Shown: positions 47,811-57,205, counted from the first letter of the stretch. The stretch: DNA of 64,000 bases from a bacterium (GCA_024742475.1 JANSYI010000020.1:1-64000), one strand, 5' to 3'. Notes: a model not told the origin generated them from the sequence alone. Made by a program: numbers and translations.

Positions 47811-49001
47811 ATGTCTGGCCGGCACGTCGCACTCCCTCGGCAGCTCAAGCTGCAGGGGCAAGTCGTCGCGGGCCGGTACTTGGTCGAGGAGTTGATCGGT
47901 ATCGGCGGCATGGCCGTCGTGTTCCGCGGGCAGCACATGGGGCTCGGCCGCGCCGTCGCGATCAAGGTCCTTCGGCCCGAGTATGGCGACAACCCCGAGA
48001 TCGCCCACCGTTTCACTCGAGAAGCACGCGCGTCCTCTGGGTTCGACCACCCCAACTGTCGCGCGGTCCTCGACTGTGGGGAGCTCGAGAACGGGCTCAA
48101 GTTCATGGCGATGCAGCTGCTCGAGGGTCGCGAGCTCGCCAAGGTCCTCGGCAAGCCGCTGCCGCCCTCGCAGTGCATCGCGCTCACGCTTCAGGTCTTG
48201 CGTGGGCTCGACCACGCCCACCGTCATGGCGTCGTCCACCGCGACCTCAAGCCGGACAACCTGTTCGTCACCAAGGACCACCACGGCCACGACCTCCTGA
48301 AGATCGTGGACTTCGGCATTGCGCGCATCGTCGACGAAAAGCTCGCCGACGGGCTGACGACCAAGGTGGGCGCCATCGTTGGCACGCCAGCGTACATGAG
48401 CCCCGAACAAGCGCTGGGCGAGGACATCGACGGACGCGCCGACCTGTACTCGGTGGGCATGATCCTCTACGAGATGCTCACCGGGGCGCCTCCCTTCTCC
48501 AGCACCGAGGCGCGCGAGCTGATGAAGTCCCATGTCGCCGGACGAGTCCCGCCGCTGCCGCCCATCGTGCCATCGCTGGTCAACGCCGGCCTGAGCAAGC
48601 TGATCGCTCGGGAGCGAGAGCAGCGGTACGCAGACGCCGCGGCCGCCATTGCAGGCCTCGAACGCATCGCTCGAACGCTGCGCTCGGATGCAAAGCCGTG
48701 GGTGCGGCTGCTCGACACCCCGGCGCCTCGTCAACGAAGACGTGACGACGTGCCCAAAGCCGCCCCGCCTCCCCCCGAGCCCGCCCCGCCTCCCCCGGCG
48801 GCCGAGCCGGGCTACGACGCACCGGCCGAAGATACCCACCACCGCAAGCTCCGGGCGCTCGACGACGCTCTCAACAAGGTGCTCGAGACACACACGCCGA
48901 TCGCCCACGAGTCGCTGCAGACCGGCATCCGCAACCGAGACCGCGACGAACCGGCGAGCCTGACTCCGAACTTTCCCTCGAAGATCGAAGAGTTCGACTA
49001 G
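47811..49001 (+). CDS. Ser/Thr protein kinase
   Basis: A 396-residue soluble Hanks-type kinase: glycine loop GIGGMAVVF (30-38), Lys52 in VAIKVL, HRDLKPDN (Asp145), DFG Asp167 and GTPAYMSPEQ. A Pro-rich linker (about 310-340) leads to a short charged tail (about 345-396) that may be a substrate-docking or regulatory segment. No membrane span or sensor domain is present. ATG 47811 follows a TACCAT -10 after 8 nt. A serine protease gene is convergent six bases beyond its end. Confidence 0.9.
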   Translation: MSGRHVALPRQLKLQGQVVAGRYLVEELIGIGGMAVVFRGQHMGLGRAVAIKVLRPEYGDNPEIAHRFTREARASSGFDHPNCRAVLDCGELENGLKFMAMQLLEGRELAKVLGKPLPPSQCIALTLQVLRGLDHAHRHGVVHRDLKPDNLFVTKDHHGHDLLKIVDFGIARIVDEKLADGLTTKVGAIVGTPAYMSPEQALGEDIDGRADLYSVGMILYEMLTGAPPFSSTEARELMKSHVAGRVPPLPPIVPSLVNAGLSKLIAREREQRYADAAAAIAGLERIARTLRSDAKPWVRLLDTPAPRQRRRDDVPKAAPPPPEPAPPPPAAEPGYDAPAEDTHHRKLRALDDALNKVLETHTPIAHESLQTGIRNRDRDEPASLTPNFPSKIEEFD

Positions 49002-49007
49002 GACCGC

Positions 49008-49739
49008 TCACTCGTCGAGGAACGCTCGGATCTCCGAAGCGGTGATGTAGAAGTTTCTCGCTGTTCCACTCTTGTTCTCGTTCTGGTAGCGGCTGAACTG
49101 CCGCAATCCGACGAGACGCCCGGCGCGATCGAAGACGCCGGACCCAGAGAGCGGATGTGCCCCCATGCACGCGACATCGAGCGTGAGGACTTTCTCGAGC
49201 TTCTCGGGCGCGGTCGTCAGCGGCCCGAGGAGCTCGGTCGAGTGCATCCGCAGTCGTCCGACACCACTGACACGGCACTCGTGCACCGCCCACGGAAAAC
49301 CATTGCGGTTGGGCCCGACGCCGGCGAGGGGCGCCCCCGGTCTCGGGTCGGACTTTGCGAGCTTGACTCTTCGCCCCTTGACCGCAGTCGCGGGCTTGAG
49401 CAGCGCCAGGTCGCGTTCCGCGTCGCAGCGCAGCACCTTTGCTTCGACCTTCGTGCCTGCCCGGACCATGCCTTCGCTGCGCTCGTCCCCAAGGATGAGC
49501 TGAGCACGCTCGACCGGTTTTCCGTCGAACTCCACGACATGGCATGCCGTCAGGACGTAGCCGCCGTCGATCAGGACTCCGCCGCCGTTGAACTCGGTGG
49601 TCGTGTCGTCGCCGTGTTCGACCGAGGAGACCACGACGACCGTGCTGGGCGCGGTCTGGAGGTAGATTTGTTCGAAGTCGAGTGCACCAGGCCCTGCGAG
49701 GAGCGCCAAGGGAGCCAACGAGACCGGTCCGAGCAACAT
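49008..49739 (-). CDS. trypsin-like serine protease
   Basis: A 243-residue exported protease with a signal peptide (about 1-18) and a trypsin-like fold: His67 in LTACHVV, Asp110 in RDLALLKP and Ser198 in GAHPLSGSGVF. The serine motif is LSGSG instead of the usual GNSGG, so the oxyanion loop is atypical, but the triad looks complete. No PDZ domain follows, unlike DegP. It starts 27 bases after moaC on the same strand and is probably co-transcribed with it. Confidence 0.82.
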   Translation of the reverse strand: MLLGPVSLAPLALLAGPGALDFEQIYLQTAPSTVVVVSSVEHGDDTTTEFNGGGVLIDGGYVLTACHVVEFDGKPVERAQLILGDERSEGMVRAGTKVEAKVLRCDAERDLALLKPATAVKGRRVKLAKSDPRPGAPLAGVGPNRNGFPWAVHECRVSGVGRLRMHSTELLGPLTTAPEKLEKVLTLDVACMGAHPLSGSGVFDRAGRLVGLRQFSRYQNENKSGTARNFYITASEIRAFLDE

Positions 49740-49766
49740 CGGCCTACAGACGCGCCATCCGCAAGC

Positions 49767-50267
49767 CTATTCACCCTGCCGCGCGGGCTCGCGCGTCCAG
49801 GCGCCGGATTTGCCGCCGGACTTCGACAGCAGCGCCACCTCGAGCAGCTCCATGCCGCGGTCCATCGCCTTGCACATGTCGTAGATCGTCAGGCCAGCGG
49901 TCGACGCGGCGACCATCGCCTCCATCTCGGGGCCGGTCCGGTCGACGGCGCGCACGGTCACGCGCGCCTCGACCCCCGGGAGGTCCCGAAGAACGGCGAA
50001 ATCGACGTCCACGCTGGTCAGCCGCACGGGGTGACACAGCGGAATGAGGCCGGCGGTCCCCTTCGCCGCTCCGATCGCCGCCAGACGGGCCACCGAGAGC
50101 ACGTCTCCCTTGCCAACCTCGCCCGACTCGATGCGGTCCAGAGTCGCCGCGGCCATGCGTACGCGGGCGCGGGCCGTCGCCGCGCGAGGGGTCTCGGGCT
50201 TGTCGTCGATCGCCACGATGCGGGCCGCACCCGCCTCATCGAAGTGCGTGAGTGGGTCGTCCGCCAC
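49767..50267 (-). CDS. moaC: cyclic pyranopterin monophosphate synthase MoaC
   Basis: A 166-residue enzyme that converts the MoaA product to cyclic pyranopterin monophosphate in molybdenum-cofactor synthesis. Motifs: LTHFDEAG, DDKPETPRAATA, GLIPLCHPVRLTSV, DRTGPEMEAMVA and YDMCKAMDRGM, with the final LLSKSGGKSG. Start GTG 50267 is chosen over ATG 50309: it gives the normal short N-terminus, and TATGTT lies 6 nt before it. No other moa gene is nearby. It is divergent from pntA. Confidence 0.94.
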   Translation of the reverse strand: MADDPLTHFDEAGAARIVAIDDKPETPRAATARARVRMAAATLDRIESGEVGKGDVLSVARLAAIGAAKGTAGLIPLCHPVRLTSVDVDFAVLRDLPGVEARVTVRAVDRTGPEMEAMVAASTAGLTIYDMCKAMDRGMELLEVALLSKSGGKSGAWTREPARQGE

Positions 50268-50273
50268 GCTCGA

Positions 50274-50279
50274 AACATA
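50274..50279 (-). promoter_or_regulatory. leaderless-type -10 box (TATGTT)
   Basis: TATGTT on the minus strand, 6 nt before GTG 50267 of moaC. It supports the GTG start over the upstream ATG. Confidence 0.5.
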
Positions 50280-50350
50280 CCAGCCGCAAAGGCTCGGAAT
50301 CGGCCGCATAACCTGATAAATGTGCAGCGCCGCGCGTGCGGTCTGGCGCT

Positions 50351-51934
50351 ATGAGAATCGGCATTCCCAAGGAAATCTACGAGGGAGAACGGAGAGTCGC
50401 GGCCACGCCCGACACCGTCCGACGGATGATCAAGAAGCAGGGCTTCATGGTCGTCGTCGAGAGCGGCGCCGGTGTCCTGGCGAGCTACCCCGACTCGGCC
50501 TACGAAGAGGCTGGCGCGACGATCGTCGACATGCCGTCCGAGGTGTGGAACTGCGACATCGTCGCCAAGGTCCGCCCACCGCAGTACCACGAGGGCACCG
50601 GCCAGGAAGAGGCCGAGATGCTCGCCGAGGGAAGCACCCTCATCTCCTTCCTGTGGCCGGCCGAAGCCGAAGCCACCATCAAAATGCTCGAGGGCCGCAA
50701 GGTCAACGCCATCGCGATGGACCAGGTGCCTCGCATCACCCGCGCCCAGAAGCTCGACGCGCTCTCCTCGATGGGCAACATCGCGGGCTACCGCGCGGTC
50801 GTCGAAGCGGCGCAGCAGTTCGGTCGCTTCTTCACCGGCCAGATCACCGCGGCGGGCAAAGTCCCCCCGGCCAAGGTCCTCGTCATCGGCGCCGGCGTTG
50901 CCGGCCTTGCGGCCATCGGTGCGGCTCGCGGCCTCGGCGCCATCGTTCGCGCCTTCGACACCCGCCCGGTCGTCAAAGAGCAGGTCGAGTCGATGGGCGC
51001 CGAGTTCCTCGAGGTCGAGTTCGAAGAAGACGGCACCGGCGTCGGCGGCTACGCGAAGGTGATGAGCCCCGAGTTCATCGCCGCCGAGATGGCGCTGTTC
51101 CTCGAGCAAGCCAAAGAAGTCGACATCATCATCACCACCGCCCTCATTCCCGGCCGCCCTGCGCCGCTGCTGGTGAAGAAAGAGGCGGTCGAGGCCATGC
51201 GCCCCGGCTCGGTCATCGTCGACCTGGCCGCCGAGCGCGGAGGCAACTGCGAGGTCACCAAGCCGGGCGAGGTCATCGACCATGGCGGGGTCAAGATCAT
51301 CGGCTACACCGACCTTCCCAGCCGCCTGCCGGCCACCTCCAGCCAGCTCTACGGCACCAACATCTGCCACCTGCTCGACGACCTCGGCAAAGCCGAAGGC
51401 TTCAAGTTCGACCTCGAAGACGAGGTCGTGCGTGGATGCCTGGTCGTGCACGAAGGCGAGATGATCTGGCCGCCGCCCAAGAAGGACCCGCCCCCTCAGA
51501 AAAGTGGGGAAGCGGCCAAGCCGGCACCGAAGCCCGAGCCAAAGCCCGAGCCCGAGGTCGAAGAGTCCACCCAAGAGGCCGCCAACGAGCCGCCCGCCCA
51601 GATCCCCTGGGCCCTCATCGGCACCGGCGTCGCGCTGCTGGGCATCGGCCTGGGCGCGCCCGAGTCGTTCCTGTCGCACTTCACCGTGTTCGTGCTGGCG
51701 ATCTTCGTCGGCTGGCAGCTCATCTGGAACGTCAGCCCCGCGCTGCACACCCCGCTGATGTCGGTCACCAACGCGGTCAGCGGCATCATCATCATCGGCG
51801 GCATGCTGCAGGTCTCGGGCTCGCCGAGCTCGGCCACCGTCATCTTGGGTGCGCTCGCCATCCTCGTCGCCACGATCAACATCGCCGGCGGCTTCCTCGT
51901 CACCCAGCGCATGCTGCAGATGTTCCGCAAGTAG
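50351..51934 (+). CDS. pntA: NAD(P) transhydrogenase subunit alpha
   Basis: A 527-residue fused PntAA-PntAB subunit. The NAD(H)-binding domain I (about 1-370) has MRIGIPKE, the Rossmann GAGVAGLAAIG, SLLYGTNICH-like SSQLYGTNICHL and the mobile-loop region. A Pro/Glu/Lys-rich linker (about 385-420, including KPEPKPEPE) leads to four membrane spans (about 425-520). With PntB it forms the proton-motive-force-driven enzyme that makes NADPH from NADH. ATG 50351 is fixed by MRIGIPKEI. PntB starts 13 bases downstream after an AGGAGGG ribosome binding site. Confidence 0.95.
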   Translation: MRIGIPKEIYEGERRVAATPDTVRRMIKKQGFMVVVESGAGVLASYPDSAYEEAGATIVDMPSEVWNCDIVAKVRPPQYHEGTGQEEAEMLAEGSTLISFLWPAEAEATIKMLEGRKVNAIAMDQVPRITRAQKLDALSSMGNIAGYRAVVEAAQQFGRFFTGQITAAGKVPPAKVLVIGAGVAGLAAIGAARGLGAIVRAFDTRPVVKEQVESMGAEFLEVEFEEDGTGVGGYAKVMSPEFIAAEMALFLEQAKEVDIIITTALIPGRPAPLLVKKEAVEAMRPGSVIVDLAAERGGNCEVTKPGEVIDHGGVKIIGYTDLPSRLPATSSQLYGTNICHLLDDLGKAEGFKFDLEDEVVRGCLVVHEGEMIWPPPKKDPPPQKSGEAAKPAPKPEPKPEPEVEESTQEAANEPPAQIPWALIGTGVALLGIGLGAPESFLSHFTVFVLAIFVGWQLIWNVSPALHTPLMSVTNAVSGIIIIGGMLQVSGSPSSATVILGALAILVATINIAGGFLVTQRMLQMFRK

Positions 51935-51947
51935 GAGGGCGCTCGCG

Positions 51948-53372
51948 ATGACCGAATCTCTGATCACCGTCTCCTACATCGCAGCCGCGATCCTGTTCAT
52001 CCTCAGCCTCGGCGGGCTCTCCTCGCAGGAGACCGCCCGGCGCGGCAACCTCTACGGCATCCTCGGCATGGCGATCGCGCTCGTCGCCACCGCGGCCACG
52101 CCCGGCGTCACCGGCTACGCGATGCTGGCCGGCGCCATCATTCCCGGCGTGCTCATCGGCGGCTTCCTGGCCCAGCGCGTGGCGATGACCGCCATGCCCG
52201 AACTCGTCGCCATCTTGCACAGCTTCGTCGGCTTGGCGGCCGTGCTCGTGGGCTTTGCCAGCTACCTCGGGCCGCAAGACGCCTCGATGACCGCCGTGGA
52301 GGTCACGATCCACGAGGTCGAAATCTTCATCGGCGTCTTCGTCGGTGCGATCACCTTCACCGGGTCTGTCATCGCCTTTGCGAAGCTGCGCGGCAGCATC
52401 GGCGGCAAGCCGTTCATCATCCCGGCCCGCCACGCCATCAACGCGGGCATGGTCATCGGCTCGGTCGTGCTGGGCTACATGTTCCTCGACGCGGGTCATG
52501 CCACCACCGATGGCGGCAACCCGGGCGGCCTCATGCCGCTGCTCATCATGACGGGCATCGCGTGCGTCCTGGGCGTGCACATGGTCATGGCCATCGGCGG
52601 TGCCGACATGCCCGTGGTCGTCTCCATGCTCAACAGCTACTCGGGCTGGGCCGCGGCTGCGGCCGGCTTCATGCTGAGCAACGACCTGCTCATCATCACG
52701 GGCGCGCTCGTGGGCAGCTCGGGCGCCATCCTCTCGTACATCATGTGTGCGGCGATGAACCGCTCGTTCATCAGCGTCATCCTCGGCGGCTTCGGCTCCG
52801 ACGGCGGCGCGCCCTCGGGCCCGGCCAAAGTCGTCGAAGGCGAAGCCGTCCCGACCGACGTCGAGAAAGTCGTCGCCGACATGAAGGCGGCCAAGTCGCT
52901 CATCATCATCCCCGGCTACGGCATGGCCGTCGCCCAGGCGCAGCACTCGCTGAGCGAAGTGGTGAAGATCCTCCGCAAGGAGCTCAAGAAGAACGTCCGC
53001 TTCGGCATTCACCCCGTCGCAGGCCGCCTGCCGGGCCACATGAACGTGCTTCTCGCCGAGGCCAACGTCCCCTACGACATCGTCCTCGAGATGGACGAGC
53101 TCAACGACGACTTCCCCGACACCGACCTCGTCCTGGTCATCGGAGCCAACGACATCGTCAACCCCAGCGCCCTCGACGACCCCAACAGCCCCATCGCGGG
53201 CATGCCCGTCCTCGAGTGCTGGAAGTCGACCAAGACCGTCGTCATGAAGCGCTCCATGGGCACCGGCTACGCAGGCGTTCAAAACCCGCTGTTCTTCAAG
53301 GACAACACCGAGATGCTCTTCGGTGACGCCAAGAAGAACGTCGACGCGATGCTGGCCGAGATCCGCAAGTAG
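51948..53372 (+). CDS. pntB: NAD(P) transhydrogenase subunit beta
   Basis: A 474-residue subunit with an N-terminal membrane domain (about 1-280, including SLGGLSSQETARRGNLYGI and GGADMPVVVSMLNSYSGWA) and a C-terminal NADP(H)-binding domain III (about 300-474) with IIIPGYGMAVAQAQ, GIHPVAGRLPGHMNVLLAEA, GANDIVNPSA and KRSMGTGYAGV. Sequence and length are standard. It overlaps nothing and is followed after four bases by a DUF6958-like gene likely in the same operon. Confidence 0.96.
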   Translation: MTESLITVSYIAAAILFILSLGGLSSQETARRGNLYGILGMAIALVATAATPGVTGYAMLAGAIIPGVLIGGFLAQRVAMTAMPELVAILHSFVGLAAVLVGFASYLGPQDASMTAVEVTIHEVEIFIGVFVGAITFTGSVIAFAKLRGSIGGKPFIIPARHAINAGMVIGSVVLGYMFLDAGHATTDGGNPGGLMPLLIMTGIACVLGVHMVMAIGGADMPVVVSMLNSYSGWAAAAAGFMLSNDLLIITGALVGSSGAILSYIMCAAMNRSFISVILGGFGSDGGAPSGPAKVVEGEAVPTDVEKVVADMKAAKSLIIIPGYGMAVAQAQHSLSEVVKILRKELKKNVRFGIHPVAGRLPGHMNVLLAEANVPYDIVLEMDELNDDFPDTDLVLVIGANDIVNPSALDDPNSPIAGMPVLECWKSTKTVVMKRSMGTGYAGVQNPLFFKDNTEMLFGDAKKNVDAMLAEIRK

Positions 53373-53376
53373 TGGG

Positions 53377-53784
53377 ATGCCGCGCCGCGCCGACGCCTTG
53401 AATCGACACGGGCTGAGCAAGGTCGCTCGGAGCCATCTCCCCGACGACGTTCGAGAGCGGGTCGCGGCGGCATGGTCGGAGGGTCGCGCGCTGATCCTCA
53501 ACGCGAACAAGCCCAACTACTCCGAGGCGTTCACCATCGAGGCCGCGCAGTACGCAGCCGTGCGCGCCTGCATCCTCGACGCTGTCGACTCCATGGCCAA
53601 CGACGATGGCGAGGTGCTTCTCAAGGACGTCGTCGCCGCCGTGCAAGCGCAGCTGGGTGCCGACCCACTGTTCCCCAACGGCCGGATGACGAACTACACC
53701 CGCTACACCAAGACCGACCTCGAGGCGCGAGGCGAGCTGGTCCGCGTCCCGCGTCGGTCGCCGCAGCGGATTCGTCGCCCCTAG
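53377..53784 (+). CDS. DUF6958-like hypothetical protein
   Basis: A 135-residue protein with the pattern of the DUF6958 family: LILNANKPNYSEAFTIEAAQ, then YAAVRACILDAVD, LLKDVVAAVQAQLG, LFPNGRMTNYTRYTKTDLEA and RGELVRVPRRSPQRIRRP. The C-terminal half looks like a winged-helix fold. It begins four bases after pntB (ATG 53377), so it is probably co-transcribed with pntAB. Function unknown. Confidence 0.7.
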   Translation: MPRRADALNRHGLSKVARSHLPDDVRERVAAAWSEGRALILNANKPNYSEAFTIEAAQYAAVRACILDAVDSMANDDGEVLLKDVVAAVQAQLGADPLFPNGRMTNYTRYTKTDLEARGELVRVPRRSPQRIRRP

Positions 53785-53799
53785 CAGCCCGTTCGAGGG

Positions 53800-55017
53800 C
53801 TAACACGGCGTGCACTCGCACGAGCCGTTGCACGACAGCTCCGGCTGGCCGCCATCGTCGCAGGTCGCGACGCAGCTGTCGAGGCCGCACTGTACGTCGA
53901 GCCCCTGACAGACGCTGTTGTCGTCCCCACACGAGACGGCGCAAGAGCCCCCTGCCGAGCAGATCATCTCCGACCCGGAGCAGGCGCCGGTGCCAGAGCA
54001 ACTCAGCTCGCAGCGCATGAAGTCGGTGCACTCCACCGTGGTGTTACTGCAGGTGCCCGTGCCGTCGCAGACGATGCTGCAGGGCCACCCCGCGGGGCAG
54101 ACGATCGTCTCGTCCGAACACGCTCCCAAGCCTTCGCACTCGATCTGGCAGACGTCGCCGATGCACGTCACGCACTCGGGCGGACACTCGTCCGTGAGCG
54201 GCCCGTTCGGATCCGCGTTGCAGACGGGCGAACCGCACGTGGAGGCGTCGATGTTGCTGCAGTCGGAGCGGCACGAAGGCGGACCACCACCGTAGCCGAG
54301 GTCTTCGCACGTGAACTCCACCTCACCGTCGCAAACCTCGTCACCGTCGAGAACACCGTTGCCGCAGTTCGTACATCCCGACGCGTCGACGGTGCACACG
54401 TCGGTGCACGCGACCTCCCCGCCGAAGAACCCCGCGTCCTCGCACGAGAGGTCGCCGAGGGCGTCGCCGTCGCACGCCTCGTCATCGCTGATGACCCCGT
54501 CACCGCAGCCGACACACGCGCTGGTGTCGAAGGTGCAGTCCGGGTTGCAGGCCAAGTCGCCCTCGTCCAACCCGAACGACATGCAGGTCTGCCCGCCGAG
54601 GTCGTCTCCATCGCAGTCCTCGCCCAACTCGCGGTCGCCGTTGCCACACTCGGACGCTGGTCCGGTGGTCGGGTTGGCCGTGGTCCCGGCGGTGGACGCA
54701 GTCGACGTCGTGGGCCCCGATGTCGACATCGATCCGGATCCAGACATCGAGGCGTTCGACGCGCCACCGGTCGAACCACCGGTGCCGGATGCGGTGTCGG
54801 GCTCGACGCACGCGTTGCCGAACCCACCGCCGGCGAGATCGCCGTAGCGCCGGCCCGAGGGGCAGGTGTCATCAGGGAAGCTGCAGTAGCCCGAGGCCTC
54901 GCACTGGCCCGCCGCGTCTCCGCTTTGGCACTCGCCGTCGTCTCGGCAGACGAAGGCCTCTTCGTTGCACGCCGAGACGCTCAGCAGCAACGCGAGAAGC
55001 CCCACCAATCTCTCCAC
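53800..55017 (-). CDS. Cys-rich lipoprotein with DUF4215-type repeats
   Basis: A 405-residue lipoprotein (LLLSVSAC) with a Ser/Thr/Gly linker (about 75-120) and about 40 cysteines. Three myxobacterial DUF4215-like repeats of about 40 residues occur at about 122-245 (CGNGDRELGEDCDGDDLGG; CGDGVISDDEACDGDALGD; CGNGVLDGDEVCDGEVEF). A second repeat type of about 25-30 residues follows (GLGACSDE..., GTGTCSNT..., GTGACSGS...). It is likely a disulfide-rigid surface adhesin or binding protein. GTG 55017 is the start, with TATCCT 6 nt upstream; it is divergent from the aldo/keto reductase. Confidence 0.85.
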   Translation of the reverse strand: MERLVGLLALLLSVSACNEEAFVCRDDGECQSGDAAGQCEASGYCSFPDDTCPSGRRYGDLAGGGFGNACVEPDTASGTGGSTGGASNASMSGSGSMSTSGPTTSTASTAGTTANPTTGPASECGNGDRELGEDCDGDDLGGQTCMSFGLDEGDLACNPDCTFDTSACVGCGDGVISDDEACDGDALGDLSCEDAGFFGGEVACTDVCTVDASGCTNCGNGVLDGDEVCDGEVEFTCEDLGYGGGPPSCRSDCSNIDASTCGSPVCNADPNGPLTDECPPECVTCIGDVCQIECEGLGACSDETIVCPAGWPCSIVCDGTGTCSNTTVECTDFMRCELSCSGTGACSGSEMICSAGGSCAVSCGDDNSVCQGLDVQCGLDSCVATCDDGGQPELSCNGSCECTPC

Positions 55018-55023
55018 CTGTCG

Positions 55024-55029
55024 AGGATA
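55024..55029 (-). promoter_or_regulatory. leaderless-type -10 box (TATCCT)
   Basis: TATCCT on the minus strand, 6 nt before GTG 55017 of the DUF4215 lipoprotein. Confidence 0.5.
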
Positions 55030-55090
55030 CCGGATCGGCAGGCCGATCGCCCAGGTTGCCGGCCGCGAGGCCCCGCGCGACCCTGTCCTC

Positions 55091-56137
55091 GTGCTGCGCT
55101 ATCGACTTCTCGGCCCCTCGGGCCTTCGCGTCTCCGAACTCTGCCTGGGCACGATGAGCTTTGGCGAACAGTGGGGCTTCGGCGCCGACGAAGCGACGAG
55201 CCACGCCGTGCTCGATGCCTACGCGGAGGCAGGAGGCAACTTCCTGGACACGGCGAACAAGTACCACGGGGGCGAGACCGAAGAGATCGTCGGCAGCTGG
55301 CTCCGCGGCAACCGGGACCGCACGGTCCTGGCCACCAAGTACACGCTCGCGATGGATCACGAAGACCCCAACACCGCGGGCAACCATCGCAAGAACATGA
55401 TTCGCTCGGTCGAAGACAGCCTGCGTCGAATGAACACCGACTACATCGACGTGCTGTGGGTCCACGCCTGGGACGACTACACGCCCATGTCCGAGACGCT
55501 GCGCGGACTCGATGACCTGGTGCGCTCGGGCAAGGTGCTCTACGTCGGCATCAGCGACACCCCCGCGTGGGTGGTCTCGGCCGCCAACACCATGGCCGAG
55601 CTGCGCGGCTGGGCGAGCTTCGTCGGGCTGCAGATCGAGTACAGCCTGCTGCAGCGCACCCCCGAGCGAGAGCTCCTGCCTATGGCCGAACACTACGGGC
55701 TCTCCGTGCTCGGCTGGGGCCCCTTGGGTGCTGGCGTGCTCACGGGCAAGTACACCCGCGGCGGGGACAACGACTCGCTGCGCGCCAAGAGCAACGAGTC
55801 GCGCGGACGAACCTCCGACAAGGCGATCGAGATCGCCAAGGCCGTCGACGCGGTCGCGGACGAGCTCGGTGTCACCTCCGCCAAGGTCGCGCTCGCGTGG
55901 GTCCGATCGAAGGGCTACGGCTACATCCCGATCGTCGGCGCCCGGAAGGTCGAACAGATCACCGACACGCTGGGCGCCGTGGACGTCGAGCTCGAGGCCG
56001 CCCACATCGAAAAGCTCGACGCCGTGAGCGCGGTCGAGCTGGGCTTCCCCGGCGATTTCCTGCGCTCCGACGGCGTGCGGGACCTGGTGCGCGGGGAGTG
56101 TCGCACTCGAATCGATGGCCGCAAGGCTGGGCGCTAG
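55091..56137 (+). CDS. aldo/keto reductase
   Basis: A 348-residue NADPH-dependent reductase of the YajO/Gfo-like AKR family. The tetrad is present: Asp53, Tyr58 (FLDTANKYHGG), Lys83 (LATKYTLAMD) and His125 (VLWVHAWDDY). GLQIEYSLLQRTPERELLP and IPIVGARKVEQITDTL complete the cofactor site. Substrate unknown, probably a small aldehyde or ketone. GTG 55091 is used because it places the fold (LRYRLLGPSGLRVSELCLG) at the start; it lacks an obvious promoter or ribosome binding site. An esterase-lipoprotein gene follows. Confidence 0.88.
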   Translation: MLRYRLLGPSGLRVSELCLGTMSFGEQWGFGADEATSHAVLDAYAEAGGNFLDTANKYHGGETEEIVGSWLRGNRDRTVLATKYTLAMDHEDPNTAGNHRKNMIRSVEDSLRRMNTDYIDVLWVHAWDDYTPMSETLRGLDDLVRSGKVLYVGISDTPAWVVSAANTMAELRGWASFVGLQIEYSLLQRTPERELLPMAEHYGLSVLGWGPLGAGVLTGKYTRGGDNDSLRAKSNESRGRTSDKAIEIAKAVDAVADELGVTSAKVALAWVRSKGYGYIPIVGARKVEQITDTLGAVDVELEAAHIEKLDAVSAVELGFPGDFLRSDGVRDLVRGECRTRIDGRKAGR

Positions 56138-56185
56138 GCCGCCCTCGCCATCGACCCGTCCCGGTCCGCGTGCGATGCTCCAGCA

Positions 56186-57187
56186 ATGCACTTGCGGATC
56201 TCGGCTGTCTCGTTGCTCTTGCTCGCCGGCTGCGGAGGCGATGACGATCCGAGCGCTTCGGGCGAGACTGGGAGCACGACATCCGAGGCCGAGGGTACGG
56301 GTACGACGGTGTACGTCGACGACGCGTCCTCATCGGGCGACCCCGACGCGACGAGCACTGGCGAGGTGCCCGAGGAGAGCAGCAGCTCCGGGGAGCCGCC
56401 CGTCGAGCCCATGTGGGGAGAACCCGAGGCGCTCCCCACCCCCGATGGGCCCTGCCCCGAGTTCACCAGTGGCGTGTTGGACTTCGCGCCCGGGGAGATC
56501 GAGCCCCGGCAGGCACGGGTCTGGTACGACCCCGACGCGGGGGGAGGCGGACCGATCGTCTTCTACTGGCACGGCACGGGCAGCAATCCGCTCGAAGCCG
56601 AGTTCGGCCTCGGCCAGGCCGCGATCGACGACATCCTGATGCGCGGCGGCATGGTCGTCGCTCCCGTCGCCGACCCCGACGCCGGACAGTTCCCCTGGTA
56701 CCTGGTGCTCGGCCAGCAAGAGGACGATTTGCACCTGATGGATGAGATCGTCGGCTGCGCCGCCGCGGGACCGGGCATCGACCCGAGCCGGATCCACTCC
56801 CTGGGCATGAGCGCGGGCGGCCTACAAACCAGCCAAGCGAGCCTGCGCCGCGCGTCGTACATGGCGTCGGTCGTCACGTACTCCGGCGGGCTGCTCGACC
56901 CCGAGACCCCCAGCGACGACCCGGACCGACCGTTTCCGGCGCTCATCTATCACGGCGGGCCCGACGACATCGTCATCATCTCGTTCCAGCAGGCGAGCGA
57001 GCGCTACGCCTCGTACATCGACGACCGGGGCGGCTACACGGTGATGTGCGACCACGGCGGCGCTCACACGATCCCCGACGCGCGAGTTTTCTCGTGGCAG
57101 TTCCTGCTCGACCATCCGTTCGGCATCACGCCCTACCCCTATGAAGGTCAGCTCCCCGACTGGATCCCCGACTACTGCGCCGAATGA
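56186..57187 (+). CDS. esterase lipoprotein, paralogue 1
   Basis: A 333-residue lipoprotein (LLAGC, lipid Cys16) with a Ser/Glu/Thr-rich linker (about 20-75) and an alpha/beta-hydrolase domain. The oxyanion region is WHGTGSNP, the nucleophile Ser209 in LGMSAGG, the acid lies in IYHGGPDDI, and a His in CDHGGAHTIPDA. The closest relative in the window is the next gene. Together they resemble PHB-depolymerase/dienelactone-like surface esterases but lack the LpqC CWPG signature. Start ATG 56186 opens the signal peptide. Confidence 0.85.
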   Translation: MHLRISAVSLLLLAGCGGDDDPSASGETGSTTSEAEGTGTTVYVDDASSSGDPDATSTGEVPEESSSSGEPPVEPMWGEPEALPTPDGPCPEFTSGVLDFAPGEIEPRQARVWYDPDAGGGGPIVFYWHGTGSNPLEAEFGLGQAAIDDILMRGGMVVAPVADPDAGQFPWYLVLGQQEDDLHLMDEIVGCAAAGPGIDPSRIHSLGMSAGGLQTSQASLRRASYMASVVTYSGGLLDPETPSDDPDRPFPALIYHGGPDDIVIISFQQASERYASYIDDRGGYTVMCDHGGAHTIPDARVFSWQFLLDHPFGITPYPYEGQLPDWIPDYCAE

Positions 57188-57205
57188 CGGCGACAGACGG
57201 CGACA
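57186..57205. repeat. short tandem repeat
   Basis: Two exact copies of the 10-base unit GACGGCGACA starting at the stop codon of the esterase gene; probably a slippage product. Confidence 0.6.
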
